Assembly (NCBI GenBank): GCA_963721305.1 | Contig: CAVRIR010000005.1 | Coordinates: 868,001 to 932,000 of the forward strand | Reading direction: 5' to 3' | DNA: 64,000 nt | Source: DATAES01 sp963721305 | GTDB lineage: Bacteria > Actinomycetota > Acidimicrobiia > Acidimicrobiales > JACDCH01 | Part shown: positions 7,924 to 16,498 of the stretch, piece by piece | How the letters are laid out: every line of letters starts with the position of its first letter | Numbering within the stretch: the first letter of the stretch is position 1 | Program-made: the position numbers and the translations under genes | Notes under the pieces: model-generated | The model's input: only the letters and a program-made list of their open reading frames with translations | What the model was told of the DNA's origin: nothing | Database searches by the model: none

Positions 7924-8958
7924 TCAGACGTCCGCGCCGCCGCTGATCTCGGTCACGGACTGCTTGCCGGCGGAGATCCACGGCATCATGCCTCGCAGAT
8001 CCTTGCCGACCTTCTCGATGGGATGGTCGGCGCCCTTGTCGAGCAGCTCGTGGAAGCGCTTGCGGCCACCGCGGCTCTCGGCGATCCACTCCTCCGCGAA
8101 GCGGCCGTCCTGGATCTCGTCGAGGATGCGACGCATCTCTGCCTTCGTGTCGTCGTTGATGATGCGCGGCCCGCGCGTCACGTCGCCGTACTTGGCCGTG
8201 TCGGAGATCGAGTAGCGCATGCCCGAGATGCCTTCCTCGTACATGAGGTCGACGATCAGCTTGAGCTCGTGGAGGCACTCGAAGTACGCCGACTCCGGCT
8301 GGTAGCCAGCGCCGACCAGCGTCTCGAAGCCAGCTTGCACGAGCGACGTCAATCCACCACACAGGACGACCTGCTCGCCGAACAGATCGGTCTCCGTCTC
8401 CTCGTCGAACGTCGTCTCGAGCACGCCCGCACGCGTTCCCCCGATGCCGTTGGCGTAGGACAGGGCGAGGTCCTTCGCCTTGCCGCTCGCATCCTGCGCG
8501 ACCGCGACGAGGCAGGGGACGCCGCCACCCTCGGTGTACGTACGCCGCACGAGATGGCCGGGCCCCTTCGGCGCCACCATCGCGACGTCGATGTCGGCCG
8601 CCGGCTTGATCTGCTCGTACCGGATGTTGAAGCCGTGGGCGAAGAACAACGCATCGCCGCCACTCAGGTTCGGAGCGATCGACTTCTCGTACACGTCGCG
8701 CTGCTCGGTGTCCGGCAGCAGCATCATCACCAGGTCGGCCTCGGCTGCCGCCTGATCGATCGGCACGACCGGCAAGCCTGCGCCCTCCGCTTTGGCCTTC
8801 GACGACGAACCGTCACGCAGCGCGACGCGCACGTCGACGCCCGAGTCCTTGAGGTTCAGGGCGTGGGCATGGCCCTGCGAGCCGTAGCCGACGATCGCCA
8901 CCTTGCGGCTGGCGACCAGCGCCGAGTCGGCGTCCTTCTCGTAGTACACGTTGGCCAT
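7924..8958 (-). CDS. ilvC: ketol-acid reductoisomerase
   Basis: Performs isomerisation and NADPH-dependent reduction of acetolactate/acetohydroxybutyrate in Val/Ile synthesis. The 344 residues match class I KARI. It has the Rossmann motif GYGSQGHAHALNL, APKGPGHLVR, the metal-ligand segment DLFGEQVVLCGG, and a C-terminal EWIAESRGG-type region. The ATG at 8958 (MANVYYEKDADS) gives the conserved N-terminus; an upstream start adds 23 unlikely residues. It is third in the ilvB-ilvN-ilvC operon, 31 bp after ilvN. It ends next to the palindromic element pair. Confidence 0.96.
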   Translation of the reverse strand: MANVYYEKDADSALVASRKVAIVGYGSQGHAHALNLKDSGVDVRVALRDGSSSKAKAEGAGLPVVPIDQAAAEADLVMMLLPDTEQRDVYEKSIAPNLSGGDALFFAHGFNIRYEQIKPAADIDVAMVAPKGPGHLVRRTYTEGGGVPCLVAVAQDASGKAKDLALSYANGIGGTRAGVLETTFDEETETDLFGEQVVLCGGLTSLVQAGFETLVGAGYQPESAYFECLHELKLIVDLMYEEGISGMRYSISDTAKYGDVTRGPRIINDDTKAEMRRILDEIQDGRFAEEWIAESRGGRKRFHELLDKGADHPIEKVGKDLRGMMPWISAGKQSVTEISGGADV

Positions 8959-8989
8959 CTGCGTCTTCTTTCTGGAGGAGCTCGGGAAG

Positions 8990-9523
8990 TCAGGAAACCT
9001 TGGCGATGCGCGGTGTGCGATCCGCACGGCTCAACCGGGCGAGCGCGACCCGACCGGTCCGTTGCAGCTCCACGATTCCATACGGACGCAGCAACTCTTC
9101 AAAGTCGTCGACCTTGTCCGGCGCGCCCTCGATGCTGGTCGTGAGCGAATCCTGTCCCACGGCGAGGATGCGACCACCGAAGACCTGCACGAGCTCGATG
9201 ATCTGACCTCGGATCTCGGGTGCGGCCGAGACCGTCACCAGCAACAGCTCGCGCTCGACCGAGTCACGCGGATCGAGCTCGGTGATCTTCACCACGTGAA
9301 TCAGCTTGAACAACTGCTTGACCATCTGCTCGAGCGGGGCGGACTCGACGTCGACCACGATCGTGAGGCGACTGAAGCGCTCATCCTCCGTTGGCGCGAC
9401 CGCGAGGCTGAAGATGTTGAACCCGCGCCGGGCGAACAGTCCCGCGACTCGCGCGAGCACGCCGGGCTTGTTCTCGACCAACACAGACAGGATGTGGTGG
9501 CGGTAACGGGCGCCTTCGGTCAC
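8990..9523 (-). CDS. ilvN: acetolactate synthase regulatory (small) subunit
   Basis: A 177-residue ACT-domain subunit that confers valine feedback inhibition and stimulates the catalytic subunit. The N-terminal ACT domain is clear (ILSVLVENKPGVLARVAGLFARRG, given in the family as the Val-binding site; written here as one motif in two halves: ILSVLVENKPG and VLARVAGLFARRG). A C-terminal regulatory domain follows. The start is a GTG at 9523, in the sequence GTGA that overlaps the ilvB stop by 4 nt. This indicates translational coupling and equimolar production. Confidence 0.94.
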   Translation of the reverse strand: MTEGARYRHHILSVLVENKPGVLARVAGLFARRGFNIFSLAVAPTEDERFSRLTIVVDVESAPLEQMVKQLFKLIHVVKITELDPRDSVERELLLVTVSAAPEIRGQIIELVQVFGGRILAVGQDSLTTSIEGAPDKVDDFEELLRPYGIVELQRTGRVALARLSRADRTPRIAKVS

Positions 9524-11274
9524 TGGATCACCTCACGGTGCGACTGGAACGTGATGATGTCGTCGTTCGACGCGCCGGCGGGAACCATCGGGAACACCTT
9601 CTCGCGGCTGTCCGTGCGGAACTCGATGACCACAGGACGATCGTCGATGTCGTTGGCCTTGTCGATCGCCGGTTGGACCTCTTCGGGCGACTCGACGCGA
9701 ATGCCGATGCAACCCATCGCTTCGGCCCACATCTTGTAGTCGGGCAGATCGGGCGACAGGTACACCTCGCTGTAGCGCTCCTCGTAGAACATCTCCTGCC
9801 ACTGGCGCACCATGCCGAGGTAGGCGTTGTTCAGGATCGCGACCTTGATCGGGATCCGCTCGGTCGACGCGGTCACGAGCTCCTGCGCGGTCATCTGGAA
9901 GCACCCGTCGCCGTCGACCGCCCAGACCATCCGGTCGGGACGGCCGACCTTCGCGCCGATCGCCGCCGGCACCGAGAAGCCCATCGTTCCGAGACCACCC
10001 GAGTTCACCCACGTGTACGGATGGTTGAACTTCCAGTACTGCGACGCCCACATCTGATGCTGGCCGACACCGGACACGAGGATCGTGTCGTCGGGTGTCG
10101 AGTCGCGCAGCTGCTCGAGCACGTACTGCGGCTTGAGCGCGTCGCCGGGATCCGACTGCTCGTACGTGAGCGGGTAGTTCTCCTGCCAACCCGAGATCGC
10201 CGACTTCCACGCGCTGCGATCCGGCTGCACCGCCGCGCCACCCAGGTCGCGGATGGCACGCACGAGCTCTTCGATGACGAGCCGGCAGTCGCCGACGATC
10301 GGCACGTCCGGACGGCGCACCTTGCCGAGCTCGGCAGGGTCGATGTCAACGTGGATGATCTTCGCGTCAGGCGCGAACGCCGGGATCCGACCGGTCACCC
10401 GGTCGTCGAAGCGCGAGCCGAGGGCGATGAGCAGATCGGACCCCTGCATCGCGGTGACCGCGGTGTAATTGCCGTGCATACCCGGCATGCCGAGACACAG
10501 CCGGTGATCGTCCGGAAACGCGCCCCGAGCCATGAGCGTGGTCACGACCGGGATGTCACACAGCTCCGCCAGCTCGAGCAACGCGTCCGCGGCGCGCGCC
10601 TTGAGGATGCCGCCACCGGCGTAGATCACCGGCCGCGTGCTCTGGCCGATCAGCTCGGCCGCGTCCTTGATCTTGCGGGGATGTCCCTTCGTGGTCGGCT
10701 TGTAGCCGGGCAGCCCGGCTGAGACCTCGGCGTCGGATGGCCAGTACCAGTCGAGCGCGGACCGAGGGTTCTTGGGGTCGACGATGTCCTTCGGGATGTC
10801 GAGCAGGACCGGACCGGGACGTCCGGTCGTCGCGATGTGGAACGCCTCGCGCACTGCGCGGGGGATGTCGGCCGCATCCGTGACCAGCTCGTTGTGCTTG
10901 GTGACCGACCGTGTGATGCCGACGGTGTCGCACTCCTGGAACGCGTCGGTACCGATCGACGGCGTGCCGACCTGTCCGGTGATCACGACCATCGGGATCG
11001 AGTCCATGTACGCGTCGCACAACGGCGTGACGATGTTGGTGGCCGCCGGCCCGCTCGTCACCATCGCCACGCCCGGGCGGCCCGTGGCATGGGCGAAGCC
11101 CTCCGCCATGTGCCCTGCGCCCTGCTCGTGGCGCACGAGGATGTGGCGGATCGGCGAGTCGATGATCGGGTCGTACACCGGGAGGATCGCTCCGCCCGGG
11201 AGGCCGAAGATGACCTCCACGCCCTCCATCTCGAGCGCTTTGATCAGTGCCTGACCACCGTTGATGTGCGACAT
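9520..11274 (-). CDS. ilvB: acetolactate synthase catalytic (large) subunit
   Basis: A ThDP-, FAD- and Mg-dependent enzyme that condenses pyruvate with pyruvate or 2-oxobutyrate. The 584 residues have the expected order: N-terminal PYR domain with the ThDP Glu in VRHEQGAGHMAEG, a central FAD-binding domain (ALGSRFDDRVTG), and a C-terminal PP domain with VDGDGCFQMTAQEL and ILNNAYLGMVRQW. The ATG at 11274 has GGAG 6-7 nt upstream; a TTG 12 nt earlier is less likely. It follows a leader-peptide attenuator (11307-11412) and overlaps ilvN by 4 nt. Confidence 0.96.
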   Translation of the reverse strand: MSHINGGQALIKALEMEGVEVIFGLPGGAILPVYDPIIDSPIRHILVRHEQGAGHMAEGFAHATGRPGVAMVTSGPAATNIVTPLCDAYMDSIPMVVITGQVGTPSIGTDAFQECDTVGITRSVTKHNELVTDAADIPRAVREAFHIATTGRPGPVLLDIPKDIVDPKNPRSALDWYWPSDAEVSAGLPGYKPTTKGHPRKIKDAAELIGQSTRPVIYAGGGILKARAADALLELAELCDIPVVTTLMARGAFPDDHRLCLGMPGMHGNYTAVTAMQGSDLLIALGSRFDDRVTGRIPAFAPDAKIIHVDIDPAELGKVRRPDVPIVGDCRLVIEELVRAIRDLGGAAVQPDRSAWKSAISGWQENYPLTYEQSDPGDALKPQYVLEQLRDSTPDDTILVSGVGQHQMWASQYWKFNHPYTWVNSGGLGTMGFSVPAAIGAKVGRPDRMVWAVDGDGCFQMTAQELVTASTERIPIKVAILNNAYLGMVRQWQEMFYEERYSEVYLSPDLPDYKMWAEAMGCIGIRVESPEEVQPAIDKANDIDDRPVVIEFRTDSREKVFPMVPAGASNDDIITFQSHREVIQ

Positions 11275-11306
11275 GTTGGTCTCCAACCAGAGAGATTCGA
11301 CGGCCC

Positions 11307-11371
11307 AAAACGACGACGACCTCCCGGCTGGGAGGTCGCTGAGCGCACGCGCGCGAAGAAAGGGCGTGCGC
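11307..11371 (-). promoter_or_regulatory. ilvBNC attenuator hairpins
   Basis: Reading the minus strand after the leader codons, there is an 8-bp hairpin (arms 11364-11371 and 11343-11350, GCGCACGC) that overlaps the leader stop. Next is a perfect 8-bp stem GACCTCCC/GGGAGGTC (11318-11337) with an AGCC loop, followed by GTCGTCGTTTT. The second is a terminator placed between the leader and ilvB. The arrangement matches attenuation by branched-chain aminoacyl-tRNA supply. Confidence 0.65.
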
Positions 11372-11412
11372 TACGTGATTACTACGAGGAGGTTGCGGAC
11401 GGGACGAGACAT
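11371..11412 (-). CDS. ilvB leader peptide (13 aa, Leu-Leu-Val-Val-Ile run)
   Basis: The ATG at 11412 opens MSRPVRNLLVVIT followed by TAG. Five consecutive regulatory codons (CTC CTC GTA GTA ATC) name exactly the three amino acids made by the downstream operon, the diagnostic feature of an ilv attenuator leader. A terminator hairpin with a T-run follows, then the ilvB ribosome-binding site. A TCATCT/CATCAT box lies 7-14 nt upstream, so the transcript may begin at or next to the ATG. Confidence 0.75.
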   Translation of the reverse strand: MSRPVRNLLVVIT

Positions 11413-11470
11413 CGAACGAGATGATGCCATCGATCCTGCGATCCGGCAACTCATCCGCGTGTCCTCTTCG

Positions 11471-11520
11471 CGTTCTGGCGTCAGTTGCGGCGGATATCCG
11501 CCGGATCTGACGCCAGAACG
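11471..11520. repeat. 50-bp nested palindrome downstream of ilvD
   Basis: Perfect 13-bp outer arms (CGTTCTGGCGTCA at 11471-11483 and its complement at 11508-11520) enclose a perfect 16-bp palindrome CGGCGGATATCCGCCG (11488-11503). It begins 8 nt beyond the ilvD stop on the minus strand and lies upstream of the ilvB leader. It could terminate ilvD transcription, although no T-run follows, or be a protein-binding site. Confidence 0.7.
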
Positions 11521-11527
11521 GCCGGAG

Positions 11528-13220
11528 TCAGGCTTCGGTGATCGCGCCGCGCTCCGCTCCTTGAGCGAGGCGGGCGTACTTGGCGAGGACGCCGGACGTG
11601 TACCGCGGCTGCGGGAGCTTCCAGTCGGACTTGCGGCGCGCCAACTCGTCGTCCGGGACGTCGAGGTCGATCGTCAACCGGTTCACGTCGACGACGATGC
11701 GGTCACCATCGCGGACGAGCGAGATCGGTCCGCCGTCGACGGCTTCGGGCGCGACGTGGCCGATGCAGAACCCGTGCGTGCCGCCGGAGAACCGTCCGTC
11801 GGTGACGAGCGCACAGTCGCCGCCGCGGCCGGCGCCCTTCATCGCACCGGTGACGGCCAGCATCTCGCGCATCCCTGGTCCGCCCTTCGGACCCTCGTAG
11901 CGGATCACGACCACCTCGCCCGGCTGGATGGTGCCGGCGAGGATCGCTTCCATCGCGCCGTCCTCGCCGTCGAAGACGCGGGCCGGACCTTCGAAGCGGT
12001 CGAAGTCGATGCCTGCAACCTTGACCACCGCGCCCTTCGGCGCGAGCGAACCCCGCAGCACGGCGATGCCGCCGGTGTGGTGCAACGGGCGCTCGAGCCC
12101 GATCACGACCTCGCCGTCGGGCTCGGGCGGATCGAGGTCGGCGATGTTCTCGGCCACGGTCTTGCCGGTGACGGTGAGGCAGTCGCCGTGCAGCAGGCCG
12201 GCGTCGAGCAGGTGCTTCATCACGACCGGCACGCCGCCGACGCGGTCGAGGTCGACCATGTGGAAACGTCCGTGCGGCTTCATGTCTGCGATGTGTGGCA
12301 CCCGGGCCGCGACCTTGTTGAAGTCGTCGAGCTCGAGATCCACCCGCGCTTCGTTGGCGATGGCGAGCAGGTGCAGCACCGCATTCGTCGAGCCCCCGAG
12401 CGCCATGACGATCGCGATCGCGTTCTCGAACGCTTCCTTCGTCATGATCTGGCGGGGACGGATGCCGAGCTCGAGCAGGCGCATGACGGCCCGGCCGGAC
12501 TCGAAGGCGAAGTCGTCGCGCCGGCTGTCCGGTGCGGGAGCGGCCGACGATCCCGGCAGCGACATGCCGATCGCCTCCGCGACCGACGCCATCGTGTTGG
12601 CTGTGAACATCCCGGCGCAACTGCCCTCACTCGGGCACGCGTTGCACTCGATGCCATGGAGGTCTTCGTCGGACATCGTCCCCGCGGCATGGGCGCCGAC
12701 GGCCTCGAACACGCTCACGATGTCGAGCGCCTGCCCCTTGTACTCGCCCGGCAGGATCGATCCCCCGTAGAGGAAGACCGACGGCAGGTTGAGCCGCGCC
12801 GCGGCCATGAGCATGCCCGGCAGGCTCTTGTCGCACCCCGCGAACGTGATGAGCGCGTCGAACCGCTCCGCGTGCATGACCGTCTCGACGGAGTCGGCGA
12901 TGACCTCACGAGACACCAGCGATCGCGCGCATGCCTTCATGACCCATCGAGATGCCGTCGGACACCGCGATCGTCGTGAACTCGATCGGGTAGCCGCCGG
13001 CGGCGCGCACGCCTTCCTTCGACCGCTTCGCCAGCCGGTCGAGCGGCATGTTGCACGGGGTGACCTCGTTCCAGGACGAGCACACACCGACCTGTGACTT
13101 GCTCCAGTCGTCATCGCCCATGCCGATCGCCCGCAACATCGCCCGAGCCGGCGCGCGCTCGGCGCCTTCGGTGACCTCGAAACTGCGGGGCTTCATCGGA
13201 TTGCTGTCGTTTCCGGCCAT
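11528..13220 (-). CDS. ilvD: dihydroxy-acid dehydratase with an apparent +1 frameshift near 12923
   Basis: An Fe-S dehydratase that makes the 2-oxo acid precursors of Val and Ile. The N-terminal part (13220 to about 12924; WNEVTPCNMPLDRLA, SDGISMGHEGMRA) and the rest (SLVSREVIADSVE, GCDKSLPGM, CPSEGSCAGMFTANTM, GGSTNAVLHL, DGRFSGGTHGF) are both intact but lie in different frames. Removing one base at about 12923 (ATG-CGC-GCG-A-TCG-CTG) restores GMRASLVSREV, the family consensus, and gives about 563 residues. Cluster cysteines are present. The start at 13220 is supported by TAGCCT at 13233-13228 (-13 to -8). A sequencing error is more likely than inactivation of a biosynthetic core gene. Confidence 0.88.
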
Positions 13221-13230
13221 CGGCGTGAGG

Positions 13231-13760
13231 CTATGCCGTAGGAGCTTCGACAGTCCCACCGAGTATTGGTTCGGTGACCGGTCCTTCCCGGATCGGTTCG
13301 GGGATGTCACGCATCGCCGGCACGGGTGACGGCAGCAACCACAAGAACGCGGCGGCCTGCCCGACGGCTGAGATCCAGAGCGTGGCGCGCAGTCCGAACA
13401 GCGCGCCGAACGCGCCGCCGAGGAAACCTCCGATGGGCAGCGTCCCCCACACGAGGAACCGCACGCTGGCGTTCATGCGCCCGAGCAACCGCGGTGGACA
13501 CAACGCCTGGCGCACCGAGACCTGATTGATGTTGTACGCGGAGCTGGTGCCGGACGCTCACTGCGCGCCCGGATGAGCACGACGCACGCGAACGAGAACG
13601 CGTAGCTGATCGCGTCGGCGACAACCGCTGTCACCGCACCCACGGCGCTCAGCAAGGCGCCGGCCACACCAGGACCCACCACGTGCGCGGCTGATTCGGT
13701 CGCCGTCAGCTGACCTCGGTGCCGACCCTGCTGATGGTCTGCCCCGCCCACAACAGATCG
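13231..13760 (-). pseudogene. remnant of an MFS exporter (EntS-like) with internal deletion
   Basis: Two conserved MFS stretches survive in different frames. One is TATESAAHVVGPGVAGALLSAV followed by a transmembrane-like run (13751 to about 13550). The other is AYNINQVSVRQALCPPRLLGRMNASVRF with the next two helices (about 13545-13231), given here in outline. In intact relatives roughly 100 residues separate these stretches; here they abut near 13545. The N-terminal half is missing too. It ends with a TAG that also forms the first bases of the ilvD -10 box TAGCCT. Decay rather than sequencing error is indicated by the large deletion. Confidence 0.7.
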
Positions 13761-13813
13761 AAGTCGCGGTGCCGCCAGAGCGACGGCATCCTCATCGGAA
13801 CCGTCGAGTTCGC

Positions 13814-15046
13814 TCAGAACTCCGTGTTGCAGAAGGGTGCCGGCCGCGACACGAACAACAGATCTGCCTTCGCCAGCGCCTCAGGGGATCCCGACGCGCG
13901 GCCACCGGCGGCCAGCACCGACCACGGGACACCGCCGAGGTACGCGCTTCCGAGCGCACTGACACCGGTCGTGACGTCGACGTCGACGGCGCGGTCGACG
14001 GGCGAGCACGTAGCGCCGTCGGGCGACCCGTCGAGCCGGAAACGTCCGTTGGCGGCACCGTCGGGCCGGAACTCGTCGATGACTTCGATCACCAACGATC
14101 CCTCGGTCGCGTAACGCCGCGCGGCAAGTGCGGCCGGCGCGTCGAGGATGCGCGTCCAGATGAAGTCGCCGACGAACTGCACGGCGTACGCGCGGTAGTC
14201 GGCCAGTCGCCATCGCAACGGGCTGTCCACCGGTTGCAGGTTCACTTCCATCGTGTCGGTGAGATCGAGGTCGAGCAGGAACCGCCACAGCGCGGCCTCG
14301 ACCCCCGGGTCGGGCGCGACGACCTCGACGACCACCGTGCTCTTGCCCTGGCCGTCCTTGCCGTCGCGCGTCCGATAGAGCGCGAAGCCGTCGGCGGTGC
14401 CGTCGACATCCTCGTGCACGATCGAGAACAGCGGCGTCGCTCCTCGACGATCGCGCTCGCGATCGACCAGGATCGTCTGCCACTTCCCTTCGCTGCGGTC
14501 GACGGAGCCGACCCGCTGGCGGCGGAACCGATCGAACACCGGCGGGATCACCTTGGCCCGCTCGTCGCCCCAGACGTAACGAATGCGCCCCCCGACCTCG
14601 GGCTCACGTGCGAATGCGCCGCGGGCGGTCGGTACCTTCGCCCAGACGAGCCCGGCGGACGTGCCGTAGCCGAACCGTCCGTAGATCACGGCTTCCGAGG
14701 CGGTGAGGATCGCGACCGATTCGCCCCGCGCGACGACGTCGTCGAGCTGGTGGCGCATCATCGACGTCAAGATGCCGCGTCGGCGGTGCGACGGCAGGCA
14801 CCCGACCCACGTCACCCCCGCGACGGGGATGAGCGTGTTGCCCGGCAGCGTGTGCTCGAAGCTGTAGGCACCCGCACCGGCGACGAACTGGCCGCCATCG
14901 CGCACGCCGAGCATCCGGTCGTACTCGATGATGAGTCGCTCGTCTTCGAGCGCTTCATCGTTCAGCTTGTCCCCGAACGCGGTACCGACGGCGCGGTACA
15001 GGTCGCCCAGGTCGTCAGGTCCGACAGCGCTGATCTCGTATGCCAC
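13814..15046 (-). CDS. Eis-family GNAT N-acetyltransferase
   Basis: The 410 residues match the Eis family length (about 400). An N-terminal GNAT domain carries VTWVGCLPSHRRRGILTSMM (acetyl-CoA pyrophosphate loop in the RRRG segment). A second degenerate GNAT region follows, then a C-terminal SCP2-like domain, and the chain ends in a free C-terminus after CNTEF, where Eis enzymes use the terminal carboxylate. Relatives acetylate aminoglycosides or lysines; the substrate here is unknown. The GTG start at 15046 is preceded by TAGACC (15058-15053), which overlaps the gatB stop codon. It is downstream of the gat operon, 9 bp after gatB. Confidence 0.82.
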   Translation of the reverse strand: MAYEISAVGPDDLGDLYRAVGTAFGDKLNDEALEDERLIIEYDRMLGVRDGGQFVAGAGAYSFEHTLPGNTLIPVAGVTWVGCLPSHRRRGILTSMMRHQLDDVVARGESVAILTASEAVIYGRFGYGTSAGLVWAKVPTARGAFAREPEVGGRIRYVWGDERAKVIPPVFDRFRRQRVGSVDRSEGKWQTILVDRERDRRGATPLFSIVHEDVDGTADGFALYRTRDGKDGQGKSTVVVEVVAPDPGVEAALWRFLLDLDLTDTMEVNLQPVDSPLRWRLADYRAYAVQFVGDFIWTRILDAPAALAARRYATEGSLVIEVIDEFRPDGAANGRFRLDGSPDGATCSPVDRAVDVDVTTGVSALGSAYLGGVPWSVLAAGGRASGSPEALAKADLLFVSRPAPFCNTEF

Positions 15047-15055
15047 CGCAGCGGT

Positions 15056-16498
15056 CTACCGCGCGGAGGCTGCCTTGCGCTCCTGCAATATCGCATTGAC
15101 CGCCTTGCCGTCGGCCTTGCCCTGCGTCGCCTTCATGACCTGGCCGGTGAGGAAGCCTCCCGCTTTGCCTTCGCCGCCCACGAACTTCGCCCACGTATCG
15201 GGGTTGGCGGCGATGACCTCGTCGACCACAGCTGCGAGCGCCAACGTGTCCATCGCCTCGAAACCCTTGGCCGCCGCGACCGCGACAGGATCAGACGCGC
15301 CGTTCACCAGCTCGGCGAGCACGGTCTTCGCCTGTGTCGCGGTGAGCGCGCCGTCGACTTCCATCCGTGTGAGCGTGGCGAACGCCTGCGGCGAGACCGA
15401 CGCCGCCCCTTCGACCGCCAGGTTGTGCTCGATGTGGTTCAGCACCCGCGCCGGATCGCCACCCTCGTCGATGGCCGAAAGGGCGAGCTCGTCGAGGCCG
15501 CGACTGACCGCGATGACGACGGCGATGTCAGTGGAAGCCGCGCCGGACACGCTCGACAGACGCGCCCGACGGTCCGACGGAAGCATCGGCATCCCCGCTC
15601 GCAGCGAATCGATCAACTCGTCGTCCGGCTCGAGCGGCACGAGATCGGGCTCGGGGAAGTACCGGTAGTCCTCGGCTCCCTCCTTGCTGCGTCCGGCGCG
15701 TGTGCGTCCGGCCGCCTCGTCCCAGTGGCGGGTTTCCTGTCGGACACGGTCGCCGCCCTCGATCAGGTCCGCCTGTCGGCGCGCTTCGTAGTCGATGGCC
15801 CGTCCGAGCGACCGCAGCGAGTTGAGGTTCTTGATCTCGCAACGCGTGCCCAACGCATCGTCGCCCACTCGCCGAACCGAGACGTTGGCGTCGACGCGCA
15901 TCGAACCCTCTTCCATGCGCGCGTCGGACACATCCGTCGCGAGCAGGATGTCGCGCAGCTCGCTCACGTACTCACGCGCCTGTTCGCCGCCGGGCAGATC
16001 GGGACGGCTCACGATCTCGACCAGCGGCACGCCGGCGCGGTTGTAGTCGATGAGCGAGTACTCGGCGCCGTGGATGCGTCCGTCGCCGCCCACGTGCGTG
16101 TTCTTGCCCGTGTCCTCTTCGATGTGTGCGCGCTCGATGCCGACGCGCATGCCGGAAGGCAGATCGAGGAAGCCGTCGACGTTGGTCGGTAGGTCGTACT
16201 GCGAGATCTGGTAGTCCTTCGGCATGTCGGGATAGAAGTAGTTCTTCCGCGCGAACACACCGGGCTTGGCCGTGCAGTGCAATGCCTGCCCCAACGTGAG
16301 CGCGAGCTCGACCGCCTTCTGGTTGAGCACGGGCAACGAACCCGGCAGGCCGAGGCAGACCGGGCACACATTGGTGTTGGGCTCGTCACCGAACATGTTC
16401 GGGCAGCCGCAGAACAGCTTCGTCTTCGTCGCGAGCTCGCAGTGCACCTCGAGTCCGATCACGATCTCCCAGCCCTCGAGCTCGCTGGTCTCGCTCAC
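15056..16498 (-). CDS. gatB: Asp-tRNA(Asn)/Glu-tRNA(Gln) amidotransferase subunit B
   Basis: The tRNA-binding and kinase subunit of GatCAB, which converts mischarged Glu-tRNA(Gln)/Asp-tRNA(Asn). The 480 residues are full length. They contain GLEVHCELATKTKLFCGCPN with zinc cysteines, CPVCLGLPGSLPVLN, FYPDMPKDYQISQYD, IEEDTGKNTH and the C-terminal YqeY/tail domain. The GTG start at 16498 overlaps the acyl-CoA ligase stop in GTGA. It is last in gatC-gatA-(ligase)-gatB. Confidence 0.96.
   Translation of the reverse strand: MSETSELEGWEIVIGLEVHCELATKTKLFCGCPNMFGDEPNTNVCPVCLGLPGSLPVLNQKAVELALTLGQALHCTAKPGVFARKNYFYPDMPKDYQISQYDLPTNVDGFLDLPSGMRVGIERAHIEEDTGKNTHVGGDGRIHGAEYSLIDYNRAGVPLVEIVSRPDLPGGEQAREYVSELRDILLATDVSDARMEEGSMRVDANVSVRRVGDDALGTRCEIKNLNSLRSLGRAIDYEARRQADLIEGGDRVRQETRHWDEAAGRTRAGRSKEGAEDYRYFPEPDLVPLEPDDELIDSLRAGMPMLPSDRRARLSSVSGAASTDIAVVIAVSRGLDELALSAIDEGGDPARVLNHIEHNLAVEGAASVSPQAFATLTRMEVDGALTATQAKTVLAELVNGASDPVAVAAAKGFEAMDTLALAAVVDEVIAANPDTWAKFVGGEGKAGGFLTGQVMKATQGKADGKAVNAILQERKAASAR

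Noticed and set aside
12915..12935. Programmed frameshifting in ilvD
   Set aside because: There is no slippery heptamer or downstream pseudoknot evident, and the family is not known to use frameshifting.
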